This document shows positions 42,344 to 51,300 of a stretch of DNA of 51,611 bases, piece by piece. Source of the stretch: Bacteroidota bacterium (GTDB lineage Bacteria > Bacteroidota > Bacteroidia > Chitinophagales > Chitinophagaceae); the NCBI GenBank assembly GCA_003175695.1, contig PSRA01000216.1, positions 1 to 51,611 of the forward strand, read 5' to 3'. Every line of letters begins with the position of its first letter. The stretch's first letter is position 1. The translations under genes and the position numbers were made by a program. Below the pieces are notes generated by a model. That model worked only from the letters and a program-made list of their open reading frames with translations. It searched no databases and was not told the DNA's origin.

Positions 42344-43777
42344 ATGAAAACATCCATCATAATAAAATCAATTCTCTACCTGACAATTTGCACTGTTTTT
42401 ATTTCATCATGCAGTAAAAAGTTCCTCGACCTCGCTCCACCAAGTCAAATTCCTCAAAACGAGGCGATCGTTGATGAAAGTTCAATGAAAGACGCAGTCG
42501 CTGGGATGTATGCGAGTTTACGTGCAGTTGATTTTTTTGGTAGAACCTTGCCAATCCTGGGAGATCTCCTGGCGGATAATATTTATATAGATCCGATACA
42601 AAATTCCAACAGGTATTTGATAGATATGACTTATACCTATACCGAGAATTATGGTAACGTTGCTAGTACCTGGGCATCGGCGTACAATACGATTCTAAGG
42701 GCAAACAATGTTATCAATGCCAATATTCCCAAGTCGGATATAGTTGACCAATTAAAAGGTGAAGCGTTGACGATTCGCGCACTTTCATATTTTGAGTTGG
42801 TGAAATTTTTTGCAAGGCCTTACACAGCAGATCCGTCTGCTCCCAATGCATTGGGCGTTCCTCTCGTGCTCACTTTTGATGCCAAAGCAAAACCAGCCCG
42901 AAATTCAGTGGGTCAGGTATACAACCAAATTGAACAAGATCTTACGGCTGCATATAACCTTCTGAATGACCAATCAAAAAATTCATCCTATGTAACCAAG
43001 TATGTAGCCGCCGGGTTGCTGGCCCGCATGTATCAATTCAAAGGAGATTTTGCCAACGCCAATAACTGGGCACTAACGGTAGTAAATAGCGGAATGTACA
43101 GCCTCGCTGACAGCGCATCCTTAGTCACCTATTGGTCCAATCCATTCCCTGTCGCAAACGGTCTCGAAACGATGTTTGAAGTTGAATTTGATAACATTGG
43201 CAATAATGGAACCGATAACCTGGATGCTTTTTTTAGCCAGGCGGGCTATGGGGATGCACTGTGCACCGACAATCTCTATGGCAATTATTCTATAACAGAT
43301 GCACGGAGGGCTTTGATCGTACAAGACACGAGAGCAGGTCGTGGCGTTTTAGTAGTGAACAAGTACCCAAATACAACCAATCCCAATGGTAAGGATAATA
43401 CGAAAATAATGCGCTATGCGGAAGTCCTGTTAATCCTGGCCGAATCCTACAATGTACTTGGAGACGACGCTTCAGCAAGGCAGGCATTGAATCAACTGGC
43501 TCAAAAGCGGGATCCACAGTTCATAGGGTATAGTTCTTCGGGCGATACTTTATACAACGATATTTACAGAGAAAGACGAAAAGAGCTGGCCTTTGAGGGC
43601 CACCGTTATTGGGATTTCACTCGCAATAACGCTGATGTTAAAAGAGATAACAGCACAAACAACTACGGGCCTACCGTTCCTTTAATATTGTTAGCCTCCA
43701 GTCCGAGGAGGATTTATCCTATTCCGCGTCAGGAACTAAATGCGAATCCGAATATGGTTCAGAATCCGGGATATTAG
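42344..43777 (+). CDS. SusD/RagB-family nutrient-binding lipoprotein
   Basis: 477 aa. The start at MKTSIIIKSILYLTICTVFI is preferred over 42314, which overlaps susC. Lipobox FISSC-SKKFLDL. The N-terminal TPR-like region includes DESSMKDAVAGMYASLRAV and LKGEALTIRALSYFELVKFFARPYT. The C-terminal SusD signature is MRYAEVLLILAESYNVLGDD followed by RERRKELAFEGHRYWDFTRN, and the closing RRIYPIPRQELNANPNMVQNPGY is diagnostic. It is the surface lid of the SusC channel. Confidence 0.95.
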   Translation: MKTSIIIKSILYLTICTVFISSCSKKFLDLAPPSQIPQNEAIVDESSMKDAVAGMYASLRAVDFFGRTLPILGDLLADNIYIDPIQNSNRYLIDMTYTYTENYGNVASTWASAYNTILRANNVINANIPKSDIVDQLKGEALTIRALSYFELVKFFARPYTADPSAPNALGVPLVLTFDAKAKPARNSVGQVYNQIEQDLTAAYNLLNDQSKNSSYVTKYVAAGLLARMYQFKGDFANANNWALTVVNSGMYSLADSASLVTYWSNPFPVANGLETMFEVEFDNIGNNGTDNLDAFFSQAGYGDALCTDNLYGNYSITDARRALIVQDTRAGRGVLVVNKYPNTTNPNGKDNTKIMRYAEVLLILAESYNVLGDDASARQALNQLAQKRDPQFIGYSSSGDTLYNDIYRERRKELAFEGHRYWDFTRNNADVKRDNSTNNYGPTVPLILLASSPRRIYPIPRQELNANPNMVQNPGY

Positions 43778-43786
43778 AGTTTAGTC

Positions 43787-43855
43787 AGAAGTCGGAAGTC
43801 GGGAGATTTTAAACTAATATTGAAATTATTTCTCCCTGCTCCCGACTCCCGACTT
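43787..43855. terminator. Bidirectional hairpin between convergent susD and LytTR genes
   Basis: AGAAGTCGGAAGTCGGGAGA (43787-43806) pairs imperfectly with TCTCCCTGCTCCCGACTCCCGACTT (43831-43855) around an AT-rich loop. It starts nine bases after the susD stop and ends five bases before the stop of the opposing gene. Confidence 0.65.
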
Positions 43856-43860
43856 GCACT

Positions 43861-44577
43861 CTATCGCTTCAATAATTTATTATTAATAATCTTTTCCATC
43901 ACGTCATCTTTCTGATACTTGCTAACCGGGACTTGGTATTGCGAAAGTAGCAGCATATTTCCTTCTATTGCAGTTATCTTATCTACAGCCACCACATAAG
44001 ATTTATGAGGAGAAATAAAACCATTGACGGGCAATCGCTCAATAAGCGCTTTTAATGTGAGGTGCGTAATGATTTTTTTATCCCCGGTGTAGATGGCAAC
44101 ATAATTTTCCAAAGCTTCAACAAAGAATATCTCGTCAAAATTTACCCGCTCAAGTTTATTGTCTGATTTCACAAAAATATAATCAAAGCCCTTCTCACCG
44201 CTGCCTTGCGAACAGAACCAATCATATGCTTTGTTGGCGGCCTTTAGAAAACGATCAAATGAAATTGGTTTAAGAAGATAATCCAGCACGTCCAGTTCGT
44301 AGCCTTTTAGTGCATACTGCTCATACGCTGTTGTCAAAATTACTTTTGGATGATCAGCAGCATTTTGAAGAAATTCAATGCCGGTCAGCTGCGGCATTTC
44401 AATGTCCAGAAAAATCAAGTCAACGTGGTGCTGTTTTAAAAGAGAATTAAGTTCAAGCGCATTTTCGCATATTCCTATCAGGTTGAGGAAATCGATCTTT
44501 TCAATATATCCACCGAGGCCCTTTCTTGCGAATGGTTCATCATCTATGATTACACAGGAAATTTTATTCTTCACCAT
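43861..44577 (-). CDS. LytTR-family response regulator
   Basis: 238 aa. Receiver domain about 1-120: acidic pair IIDDEP, phospho-acceptor Asp in DLIFLDIEMPQLTG, switch residues TTAYEQYAL and Lys in DYLLKPISF. LytTR DNA-binding domain about 135-235: FVKSDNKLERVNFDEIFFVE, ENYVAIYTGDKKIITHLTLK, FISPHKSYVVAVDKI. It overlaps the kinase gene by 14 bases. Last gene of the acyltransferase/LytS/LytT block. Confidence 0.92.
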   Translation of the reverse strand: MVKNKISCVIIDDEPFARKGLGGYIEKIDFLNLIGICENALELNSLLKQHHVDLIFLDIEMPQLTGIEFLQNAADHPKVILTTAYEQYALKGYELDVLDYLLKPISFDRFLKAANKAYDWFCSQGSGEKGFDYIFVKSDNKLERVNFDEIFFVEALENYVAIYTGDKKIITHLTLKALIERLPVNGFISPHKSYVVAVDKITAIEGNMLLLSQYQVPVSKYQKDDVMEKIINNKLLKR

Positions 44578-45601
44578 CTGGCAATTTAATTTTCATCCTT
44601 GCAATAAATTTATCGTCGAGTCTTTCGGTCGAGAATTCGTGCCTGTCCGGATAAAGCAAATTCAGTCTGCGTCTCAGATTCTCCAGGCCAATGCCATTTT
44701 GTTTTATTGAAACAAAGTCAGGTTGAACAGAATTCTGCACCTGGAATTCGATGGCGTTCCCCTGCATATTGGCACAAATCATCATTTCATATTTACCGCC
44801 AACATATTTGAACGCGTTTTCCACCAAGGGCATAAACAGAAGCGGATATATTTTTTGTCCGTTCAGGTTTTGATCCAACATAACATTGATCTTCAATTTT
44901 TCTGAGGCTCGTACCTTTTGAAGGTCGATGAAATTCTTCAAATATTCTACCTCCTTGCTCACGTGAACGAGTTGCTCCTGGTCATAAAGTTGGTACCTTA
45001 ACAATTCGGCAAATTTCTCCACGCTTTTCTTGGCTTCGGATACATTTTCATCCATCTGAAAATAAATTGCATTGAGCGCATTGAATAAAAAGTGTGGATG
45101 ATATTGTGCCTTCAAAAATTTCAGTTCAGTCTGCAACTTGTCATTAGTAATTTTTTCCAGAAGGACCTTATTATCGACATAGGCTTTAAGAAATCTGCTG
45201 CTTCTTGCAATACCATAGTAAATAATGGCGTATAGCAGCGGAATGGTATTAATGTCGACAACGTCGTACCATTGCAGCCCGTCATCTGTAAGCGCAGCCA
45301 TCGGCGTGAAAAACATATTCACCAGTACCTGGTTGAGGAGGAAAACATAAAACAGTTCCTTTGCAATAGTCTTGTATCCCAGGCGCTTGTTTTCCCATGA
45401 ATCAAAATATTTAAATAAACGATGCATGGCCCATATAAAAACATATCCCATCACCACAGAAGTGGTCATTTCAATCGCATTTAGCGAAAAGTTTCTGTGC
45501 CAGAATTTCATTCCAGTGACACTGTCCAGCAAAAGACGGATGGTAAAGTAGATGACCAATCCATATAGTGCAGGGAAGAAATATTTCATGAAAAGTTTCA
45601 T
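44564..45601 (-). CDS. LytS-like sensor histidine kinase (His_kinase/HATPase)
   Basis: 345 aa. Four TMs in the first ~150 residues (FFPALYGLVIYFTIRLLL; TTSVVMGYVFIWAMHRL; LFYVFLLNQVLVNMFF; TIPLLYAIIYYGIAR), a short coiled linker, then the phospho-His motif QYHPHFLFNALNAIYFQMD (about 191-209). The catalytic domain has the N box LVENAFKYVGG and the glycine motif NGIGLENLRRRLNLLYPDRH. It lacks a large periplasmic sensor, so probably senses in or at the membrane. It overlaps the LytTR regulator and lies 22 bases after the acyltransferase stop, implying one operon. Confidence 0.9.
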   Translation of the reverse strand: MKLFMKYFFPALYGLVIYFTIRLLLDSVTGMKFWHRNFSLNAIEMTTSVVMGYVFIWAMHRLFKYFDSWENKRLGYKTIAKELFYVFLLNQVLVNMFFTPMAALTDDGLQWYDVVDINTIPLLYAIIYYGIARSSRFLKAYVDNKVLLEKITNDKLQTELKFLKAQYHPHFLFNALNAIYFQMDENVSEAKKSVEKFAELLRYQLYDQEQLVHVSKEVEYLKNFIDLQKVRASEKLKINVMLDQNLNGQKIYPLLFMPLVENAFKYVGGKYEMMICANMQGNAIEFQVQNSVQPDFVSIKQNGIGLENLRRRLNLLYPDRHEFSTERLDDKFIARMKIKLPDGEE

Positions 45602-45623
45602 AATCTATGAAAAGTTACAACTT

Positions 45624-46841
45624 TTAAATTGCGGCCTCGACAGCTGTTTTGCCGGTTGTTACGGGGATAGGCACTTTAGATTTTTCTACTTCCTTTTTCG
45701 ACTTCATTCCAAACAATAACCTGGTGATAGCAAAAGGCCGGATAAAAAGATGGTAGATACTCACCGTCAGGGCAAACGATACAAGGACGGTAAAGATATA
45801 TTTCATTCCAACTGTATCTGTTGTTCGAACTACATAAAACACTATGATCACAATCACTGTTTGATGAAGGATGTAGAAAGGGTATACGGCCTGGTTGATG
45901 TAGTTAAGGACTTTATGCTTTCTGTCTAAATATTTCTTTCCATACCCAACAGCAGTAAATACCCAGGACCATGCGCAAAGGACTTCCGCTGCCAGGTATA
46001 CATAGGTGAACCAGCTGCTCCGCCAATTGGCAACGATATCCCATGGTTCAACATTGTTCCACCTCAAATAGTTTATACCCAACAGACTCAAAAAAGCAAG
46101 AGCCAGGGAGAATCTGCGATTTCTTTCCAGGCTGTCCATAAGACGGGGGTTGGCGATGCAAATAAATCCACCCAATAAAAAGGTAAGCCAATAAGGGAAA
46201 AATGCTGCGTCATGTATGAAATCATTGGTCTCGGGAAAATTCAGCGATAAAGAAGTATAAATTAATATGCCGGGTACCATGATCAGGTAGATGTTTTTTG
46301 CTCTTGCCAGCCAACCCAATTTTTGCAGCGTGCTTCTTCCTTTCTGGGAAATCAGCCACACAAAAAACGGAGCACATATAACGTCATAAATAAATAGATA
46401 AAAAATGAACCAGAGATGGTGCCAGCTGGTATTTCCTTTGGGATAGGGTACCATCTTGAATATCGAAGGATAAAAGCTGAAAAAATTTCCCTGGTAGCCC
46501 TGGTTAAGCCTCTCCAGGTAGATTTGCGGAGGAACAACCACTAACATGCCAAAGATGAGTGGAATAAATAACCTGCGAAACCGAAGGCCTATGAATCCGC
46601 CACCTGATCTCCTTTGCAACATGAAGTAACTAACCGTACCGGAAACAAAAAATAGCAATGGCATCCGGAAACGATGGAGCCAAAAGTTGAATTCCAGCAG
46701 CAGGTTGCTGGTTTCTTTATTTTTAATATGCCAGCTCCACTCAGCAACAAAAGCCATGGCCGAATGAAAAAATAAAACGGCGATGATAGCGAGAATCCGA
46801 AGCCAGTCGAGATACGCCTGGCGGTTGGTGATTTTGTCCAT
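45624..46841 (-). CDS. Acyltransferase-3 family membrane protein (copy 1)
   Basis: 405 aa. Start at MDKITNRQAYLDWLRILAII, matching copy 2; the longer upstream frame is unrelated. About ten to eleven TMs. Acyltransferase-3 hallmarks are the N-terminal YLDWLRILAIIAVLFFHSAM with Arg and His, FNFWLHRFRMPLLFFVSG, RFRRLFIPLIFGMLVVVPPQ and NTSWHHLWFIFYLFIYDV. The family O-acylates sugars of surface glycans, glucans or antibiotics. By eye roughly four of five residues match the neighbouring copy. Followed after 22 bases by the LytS kinase. Confidence 0.9.
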   Translation of the reverse strand: MDKITNRQAYLDWLRILAIIAVLFFHSAMAFVAEWSWHIKNKETSNLLLEFNFWLHRFRMPLLFFVSGTVSYFMLQRRSGGGFIGLRFRRLFIPLIFGMLVVVPPQIYLERLNQGYQGNFFSFYPSIFKMVPYPKGNTSWHHLWFIFYLFIYDVICAPFFVWLISQKGRSTLQKLGWLARAKNIYLIMVPGILIYTSLSLNFPETNDFIHDAAFFPYWLTFLLGGFICIANPRLMDSLERNRRFSLALAFLSLLGINYLRWNNVEPWDIVANWRSSWFTYVYLAAEVLCAWSWVFTAVGYGKKYLDRKHKVLNYINQAVYPFYILHQTVIVIIVFYVVRTTDTVGMKYIFTVLVSFALTVSIYHLFIRPFAITRLLFGMKSKKEVEKSKVPIPVTTGKTAVEAAI

Positions 46842-47076
46842 GATTCCTTTTTTTTGTAAAACTATCAGCAGGAGGCACGGTGCGGAAATATTGTTGACGT
46901 GTGGATTGTTTTTGGTGACGAATAGCAAAAGCAAAGTCGCATATGTGGTGGATCACCCGTACTGGAGGGTAGTTTAGGCGGGTGTGCTGCTTTTGCGACC
47001 TATCGGCGTACATGCGCATGTAGTGCCGTCTTTGTCTGGCGGGAGGAAAAAGTTTCCGGGATTTTCCCAGCAACTT
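46842..47076. other. Structured spacer between the acyltransferase copies
   Basis: 235 bases, more GC-rich than usual intergenic DNA. It holds a perfect 14-bp palindrome TACATGCGCATGTA (47009-47022), CACCCG...CGGGTG and GCAAAAGC...GCTTTTGC (46925-46932, 46990-46997) inverted pairs. The part next to copy 1 resembles the leader of copy 2 (TTTTTTGTAAA, CGGAAATATTGTT, GTGGATTG), showing that the duplication included about 80 bases upstream. Confidence 0.5.
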
Positions 47077-48294
47077 TCAGGAGGTGGCTTCTATTGCAAC
47101 CTGGCTTGTCCTTACGGGAACAGATATATCAGTCTTTTCAACTTCCTTTTTGGACTTCATTCCAAACAATAGCCTGGTAATTGCATACGGTCGGACAAAG
47201 AGATGATACATGCCAATTGTCAGGGCGAAAGATACGATGACGGTAAAAACAAACTTCATTCCAATAGTATCTGAAGTTTGAACAACATAATATGCTATGA
47301 TTACTATCACGGTTTGATGAAGGATGAAGAAAGGATAAACAGCCTGGTTAGCGTAACTGAGAATTTTATGTCTTTTATCCAAATATTTTTTTCCGTAACC
47401 AACGGCAGTAAATACCCAGGACCAGGCGCAAATAACTTCGAGTGCCAAGTATGCATAGGTTAACCAATTAGTTCGGAAGTTGGACAGGACATGCCATGGT
47501 TCATAATTGTTCCACCTCAAATAGTTTATTCCCAGTAAACTAAGGAAAGCGAGCGTCAGGGAGAATCTGCGATTCTTTTCCAGGCTGTCCATAAGACGAG
47601 GGTTGGCAATGCAAATAAATCCGCCTACCAAAAATGTAGGCCAATAAAGGAAAAATGCGACATCATGGATGAGATCGTCTGTTGACGGAAATCTGAGTGA
47701 CAAAGAAGAATATATAATTATGCTTGGAAGCGTAATCAGGTAAATATTTTTTCCTCGTGCCAGCCAACCCAATTTTTGCAAGATGATTTTTCCTTTTTGA
47801 GAGATCAGCCATACGAAGAAGGGAGCACAAACGACGTCGTAGATGAATAGGTATAGAATGAACCACAAATGATGCCAGCTTGTATTCCCTTTGGGATAAG
47901 GAATCAGCTTAAATACGGATGGATAAAAACTGAAATAATTTCCTTGGTAACCTTGATTGAGCCTCTCTAAATAGACCTGAGGAGGAACAACCACGAACAT
48001 CCCAAAGACAAATGGAATAAATAACCTGCGGAACCGAAGACCAATAAATCCGCCCCCCGATCTCCTCTGCAGCATGAAGTAGCTAACGGTACCGGAAATA
48101 AAAAAAAGTAGTGGCATGCGGAAACGATGGAGCCAATAGTTAAATTCCAGCAGGAGATGGCTTGTTTCTTTGTTTTTAATATGCCAGTGCCATTCTGCAA
48201 CAAAAGGCGAGGCCGCATGAAAAAATAAAACGGCTATGATGGCCAGAATGCGTAACCAATCAAGATAGGCTTGGCGGTTAGTGGGTTTATCCAT
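47077..48294 (-). CDS. Acyltransferase-3 family membrane protein (copy 2)
   Basis: 405 aa, same length as copy 1 and closely similar throughout: MDKPTNRQAYLDWLRILAII, FFHAASPFVAEWHWHIKNKE, FNYWLHRFRMPLLFFISG, RFRRLFIPFVFGMFVVVPPQ, NTSWHHLWFILYLFIYDV. Differences cluster in the middle loops (for example QKGKIILQKLGWLARGKNIY versus QKGRSTLQKLGWLARAKNIY) and the C-terminus. The period between starts is 1453 bases, so this is a tandem duplication. It is the first gene of the minus-strand block, divergent from the molybdenum hydroxylase operon. Confidence 0.9.
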   Translation of the reverse strand: MDKPTNRQAYLDWLRILAIIAVLFFHAASPFVAEWHWHIKNKETSHLLLEFNYWLHRFRMPLLFFISGTVSYFMLQRRSGGGFIGLRFRRLFIPFVFGMFVVVPPQVYLERLNQGYQGNYFSFYPSVFKLIPYPKGNTSWHHLWFILYLFIYDVVCAPFFVWLISQKGKIILQKLGWLARGKNIYLITLPSIIIYSSLSLRFPSTDDLIHDVAFFLYWPTFLVGGFICIANPRLMDSLEKNRRFSLTLAFLSLLGINYLRWNNYEPWHVLSNFRTNWLTYAYLALEVICAWSWVFTAVGYGKKYLDKRHKILSYANQAVYPFFILHQTVIVIIAYYVVQTSDTIGMKFVFTVIVSFALTIGMYHLFVRPYAITRLLFGMKSKKEVEKTDISVPVRTSQVAIEATS

Positions 48295-48376
48295 AGTCTT
48301 ATTTTTTGTAAATCTGTTCAGCAAAAGCTTCAAATCGGAAATATTGTTATGTGGATGGATTTTAATGACTAAAACG

Positions 48377-48429
48377 CACAAAGGCCACCATATCTTGTCC
48401 TTCGCGTAACCTTGATGCCCTTTGTGACC
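48377..48429. repeat. Degenerate copy of the dispersed repeat
   Basis: CACAAAGGCCA (48377) with CTTGTCCTTCGCGTAACC and TGATGCCCTTTGTGACC (to 48429), matching the right arm of the 19158 hairpin closely and the left arm only at its end. It lies in a divergent promoter region between the acyltransferase and hydroxylase genes. Confidence 0.5.
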
Positions 48430-48517
48430 TGTACGTGTCTGCGCATGAGGACCAGCAAATAAAATAGTCGTAATTTCAGGTACCGAAATTCGTCGTTACA
48501 AAAGTAAAACCGATTGT

Positions 48518-49015
48518 ATGCCTTCCATTAACCTTTCAATTAACAATAAACAATACTCCTTCGATGCAGATCCCCAGATGCCATTGCTCTGGGCTATCAG
48601 GGATTTTGCCGGTTTGAAGGGAACCAAATTCGGTTGCGGTATCTCACAATGCGGAGCCTGCACAGTACACCTGGATGGAAAGCCAATTCGTTCATGCAGC
48701 TTCCCGGTTTCTGCTGCTGCGGGACATAAAATCACAACCATAGAAGGAATTTCTGCCAATGGTGATCATCCGGTTCAGCAAGCCTGGATTGATATGCAGG
48801 TCCCGCAGTGCGGATACTGCCAATCCGGTCAGATTATGTCTGCCGTAGCTCTTTTAGTAAATAACCCAAAGCCAACTGATGAGGCGATAAATACCGCTAT
48901 GCAGGTTAATATTTGCCGTTGTGGTACGTATCAACGAATCAGAAAAGCAATTCACCGCGCGGCAGATATAATGGCGGCAGAACCGAAAAAAGCATTTGGA
49001 GCAACCATTAAATAA
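48518..49015 (+). CDS. (2Fe-2S)-binding subunit of a molybdenum hydroxylase
   Basis: 165 aa, the small electron-transfer subunit of the xanthine dehydrogenase/isoquinoline 1-oxidoreductase family. N-terminal plant-type cluster: [18 protein letters not shown] followed by RSC (about residues 40-63). C-terminal helical cluster: [15 protein letters not shown] and [15 protein letters not shown] (about 100-150). It sits six bases before the catalytic subunit gene. No FAD subunit is encoded, so the enzyme is of the two-subunit IorAB type, probably passing electrons to a cytochrome or other membrane acceptor. Confidence 0.93.
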   Translation: MPSINLSINNKQYSFDADPQMPLLWAIRDFAGLKGTKFGCGISQCGACTVHLDGKPIRSCSFPVSAAAGHKITTIEGISANGDHPVQQAWIDMQVPQCGYCQSGQIMSAVALLVNNPKPTDEAINTAMQVNICRCGTYQRIRKAIHRAADIMAAEPKKAFGATIK

Positions 49016-49021
49016 TTTCTT

Positions 49022-51199
49022 ATGAAAACAGCAGCTAAAATCCATCGACGTCAATTTTTGAAAATGACGGGTATTAGTGGAACAGGTTTGTTCCTTGGAC
49101 TCACCTATGGATTGGAAGCTACAGGAAAAGTAGTAAAAATCGCTAAGTGGCACGGCGCCGAAGGATCTGTATCACTGACACCATATATTTTTATTGAGAG
49201 TTCGGGCCAGATCACCATCATGAATCCAAGGCCTGAAATGGGCCAGGGAACTTTCCAGGCCCTGCCTGGCATCATCGCAGATGAATTAGAGATAAGTCTC
49301 GACAACGTTATCATTAGACAGACTTCAGGAGAGAAACAATTCGACAGGCAGGTATCTGGCGGAAGCAGATCCGTCAGGGGCAACTATGTGCTATTGAGAA
49401 AAGTTGGGGCTTCAGCAAGGGAGATGCTGAAAAAAGCCGCCAGCGATAAATGGAAAGTGCCGGTTGAGGAATGTTATGCTGAAGAAGGTAAGATCTTCCA
49501 TCGTCCCACAGGAAGGAACCTCAGCTATGGCGAGTTGGCAGAAGCCGCTTCCAAACTGGATGTACCAAAGGATCCCCCTTTGAAAGATCCAAAGGATTTT
49601 AAAATCATCGGAAAATCTGCGCATAGGCCTGACATTAAGATGAAAATCGCTGGTAAAGCTATATTTGGCATCGATGTGGAAGTTCCTGATATGGTTTATG
49701 CTTCGGTAGAAAGATCTCCAGTCTTTGGCAGTAAGATTATTTCATTCGATGACAGTGCGGCCAAAAAAATCAATGGCGTCCTGCAGGTAATAAAAGCAGA
49801 AAGAGTTGTTTTTGGCAAAACACATTATGAGGGCGTCGCCGTAATAGCCAACAATTATTGGTCTGCCCTGCAGGGCAGAAAAGCTTTAAAAATAGATTGG
49901 GATCACCAGGGATTCGATAAATTCAATTCAAATGACTATGAAAATAAACTAAGAGAACTGGCAAAGTCTGACGGATTAGTAGTTTTTAAACAGGGAGATT
50001 TTGATAAGGCCATATCCGAATCAACTTCTACGATTGAATCGTTGTATGAAACACCGATGGTATCTCATTCAACAATGGAACCGATGAATTGCGTAGCTCA
50101 TTGGAAACCTGATGGCACGGTGGAAGTTTGGGTTTCTTCGCAAGGTCCAACATTAATTAAAGATGAGTTGTCTAAGGTCTTTGGCATTCCTCAGGACAAT
50201 ATAAAGGTGAATATCATGTTCAACGGCGGCGGATTTGGGCGAAGACTGCAATCCGATTATGCATCCGAGGCTGCAGGTATTTCAAAAGCAATCGGTAAAC
50301 CGGTTAAAGTTATTTGGACAAGGGAGGATGATACGCAGCTTGGGCCGTTTCGGCCGATGACATTTTCTGCGATGAAAGGAGGTTTAGATGCCAATGGAAA
50401 AATCTTGGCATTTCAACACAAAGTTGTGTCACCATCACTCAGCGCCAGCAGGAGTGCCACTTACGATCAAAGTAAGCCGGATGGTTCAATGATTGAAGGC
50501 ATCAGCGAACAGAAATATGAAATCCCCAACATGAAGAACCATTATGTGTATGCGGAATTTCAAATACCCATTTCGGCCTGGAGGTCTGTAACCAGCTCAA
50601 CACTTGCATTTGCACATGAATGTTTCATTGATGAATTGGCGGTGAAAGCAAAAAAAGATCCATTGACCTTCAGACAGGAGATGTTGACAAAAGATTCAGA
50701 TACAAAGAAACTCTTCACCAGGCTAAGGGAATTTTCTAATTGGGACAAGCCTTTGCCCGCAGGATGGGGAAGGGGAGTTGCTCAATACGAATTCTTTGCT
50801 GGCCTTTGCGGACAGGTTGTTGAAGTATCAAAGCAGCCGAATGGATCGGTCCGCATTGAAAAAGTTTATGCCGTAATAGATCTTGGTACTGTTGTTAATC
50901 CAGATAACGTCAAGGCACAGGTGGAAGGCGGAATTGTGATGGGCATTGTGGCTGCGACTAAAGATGGAATCCGGTTTGACAAAGGCCAGGCGATTCAAAC
51001 TAATTTTCACAATAACAGGATGATGCGGATCAATGAAATGCCTGTCGTTGAAGTGGACATCATCGCCGATGGCGGACCTACGATCAAAGGCGTAGGCGAA
51101 CCGGGATTACCACCACTAGCTCCCGCATTGTGCAATGCCATTTATGCTTGCACCGGAAAAAGAGTGAGAAAATTGCCGGTAGATCTTAATAAAATCTAA
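49022..51199 (+). CDS. Molybdopterin-binding subunit of an IorB-like aldehyde/N-heterocycle dehydrogenase
   Basis: 725 aa. A twin-arginine signal, HRRQFLKMTGISGTGLFLGL, indicates Tat export with the bound cofactor. Molybdenum-cofactor motifs are MGQGTFQALPGIIADEL (about 72-88), NGGGFGRRLQSDYASEAAGI (about 402), and the catalytic-Glu loop GVGEPGLPPLAPAL near the C-terminus. The exported, FAD-free organisation matches IorB-type enzymes that hydroxylate aldehydes or N-heterocycles with quinone or cytochrome acceptors. The substrate cannot be told. The gene ends just before a hairpin repeat shared with the convergent receptor gene. Confidence 0.92.
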   Translation: MKTAAKIHRRQFLKMTGISGTGLFLGLTYGLEATGKVVKIAKWHGAEGSVSLTPYIFIESSGQITIMNPRPEMGQGTFQALPGIIADELEISLDNVIIRQTSGEKQFDRQVSGGSRSVRGNYVLLRKVGASAREMLKKAASDKWKVPVEECYAEEGKIFHRPTGRNLSYGELAEAASKLDVPKDPPLKDPKDFKIIGKSAHRPDIKMKIAGKAIFGIDVEVPDMVYASVERSPVFGSKIISFDDSAAKKINGVLQVIKAERVVFGKTHYEGVAVIANNYWSALQGRKALKIDWDHQGFDKFNSNDYENKLRELAKSDGLVVFKQGDFDKAISESTSTIESLYETPMVSHSTMEPMNCVAHWKPDGTVEVWVSSQGPTLIKDELSKVFGIPQDNIKVNIMFNGGGFGRRLQSDYASEAAGISKAIGKPVKVIWTREDDTQLGPFRPMTFSAMKGGLDANGKILAFQHKVVSPSLSASRSATYDQSKPDGSMIEGISEQKYEIPNMKNHYVYAEFQIPISAWRSVTSSTLAFAHECFIDELAVKAKKDPLTFRQEMLTKDSDTKKLFTRLREFSNWDKPLPAGWGRGVAQYEFFAGLCGQVVEVSKQPNGSVRIEKVYAVIDLGTVVNPDNVKAQVEGGIVMGIVAATKDGIRFDKGQAIQTNFHNNRMMRINEMPVVEVDIIADGGPTIKGVGEPGLPPLAPALCNAIYACTGKRVRKLPVDLNKI

Positions 51200-51207
51200 A
51201 GGGAAAC

Positions 51208-51276
51208 AAAGGGCACGAAGGTTACACCAAGGATCACAACCTTATTTCCTCGTGTAACCTTAGTGCATTCTTAATC
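51208..51276. repeat. Hairpin copy of the dispersed repeat between convergent genes
   Basis: AAGGTTACAC (51219-51228) pairs with GTGTAACCTT (51253-51262), with flanking CAAAGGGCACG and AGTGCATTC. It starts nine bases after the hydroxylase stop and 25 bases before the stop of the convergent receptor gene. It probably serves as a terminator. Confidence 0.55.
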
Positions 51277-51300
51277 CTTTCATAGAACAAAAGAAGGATC

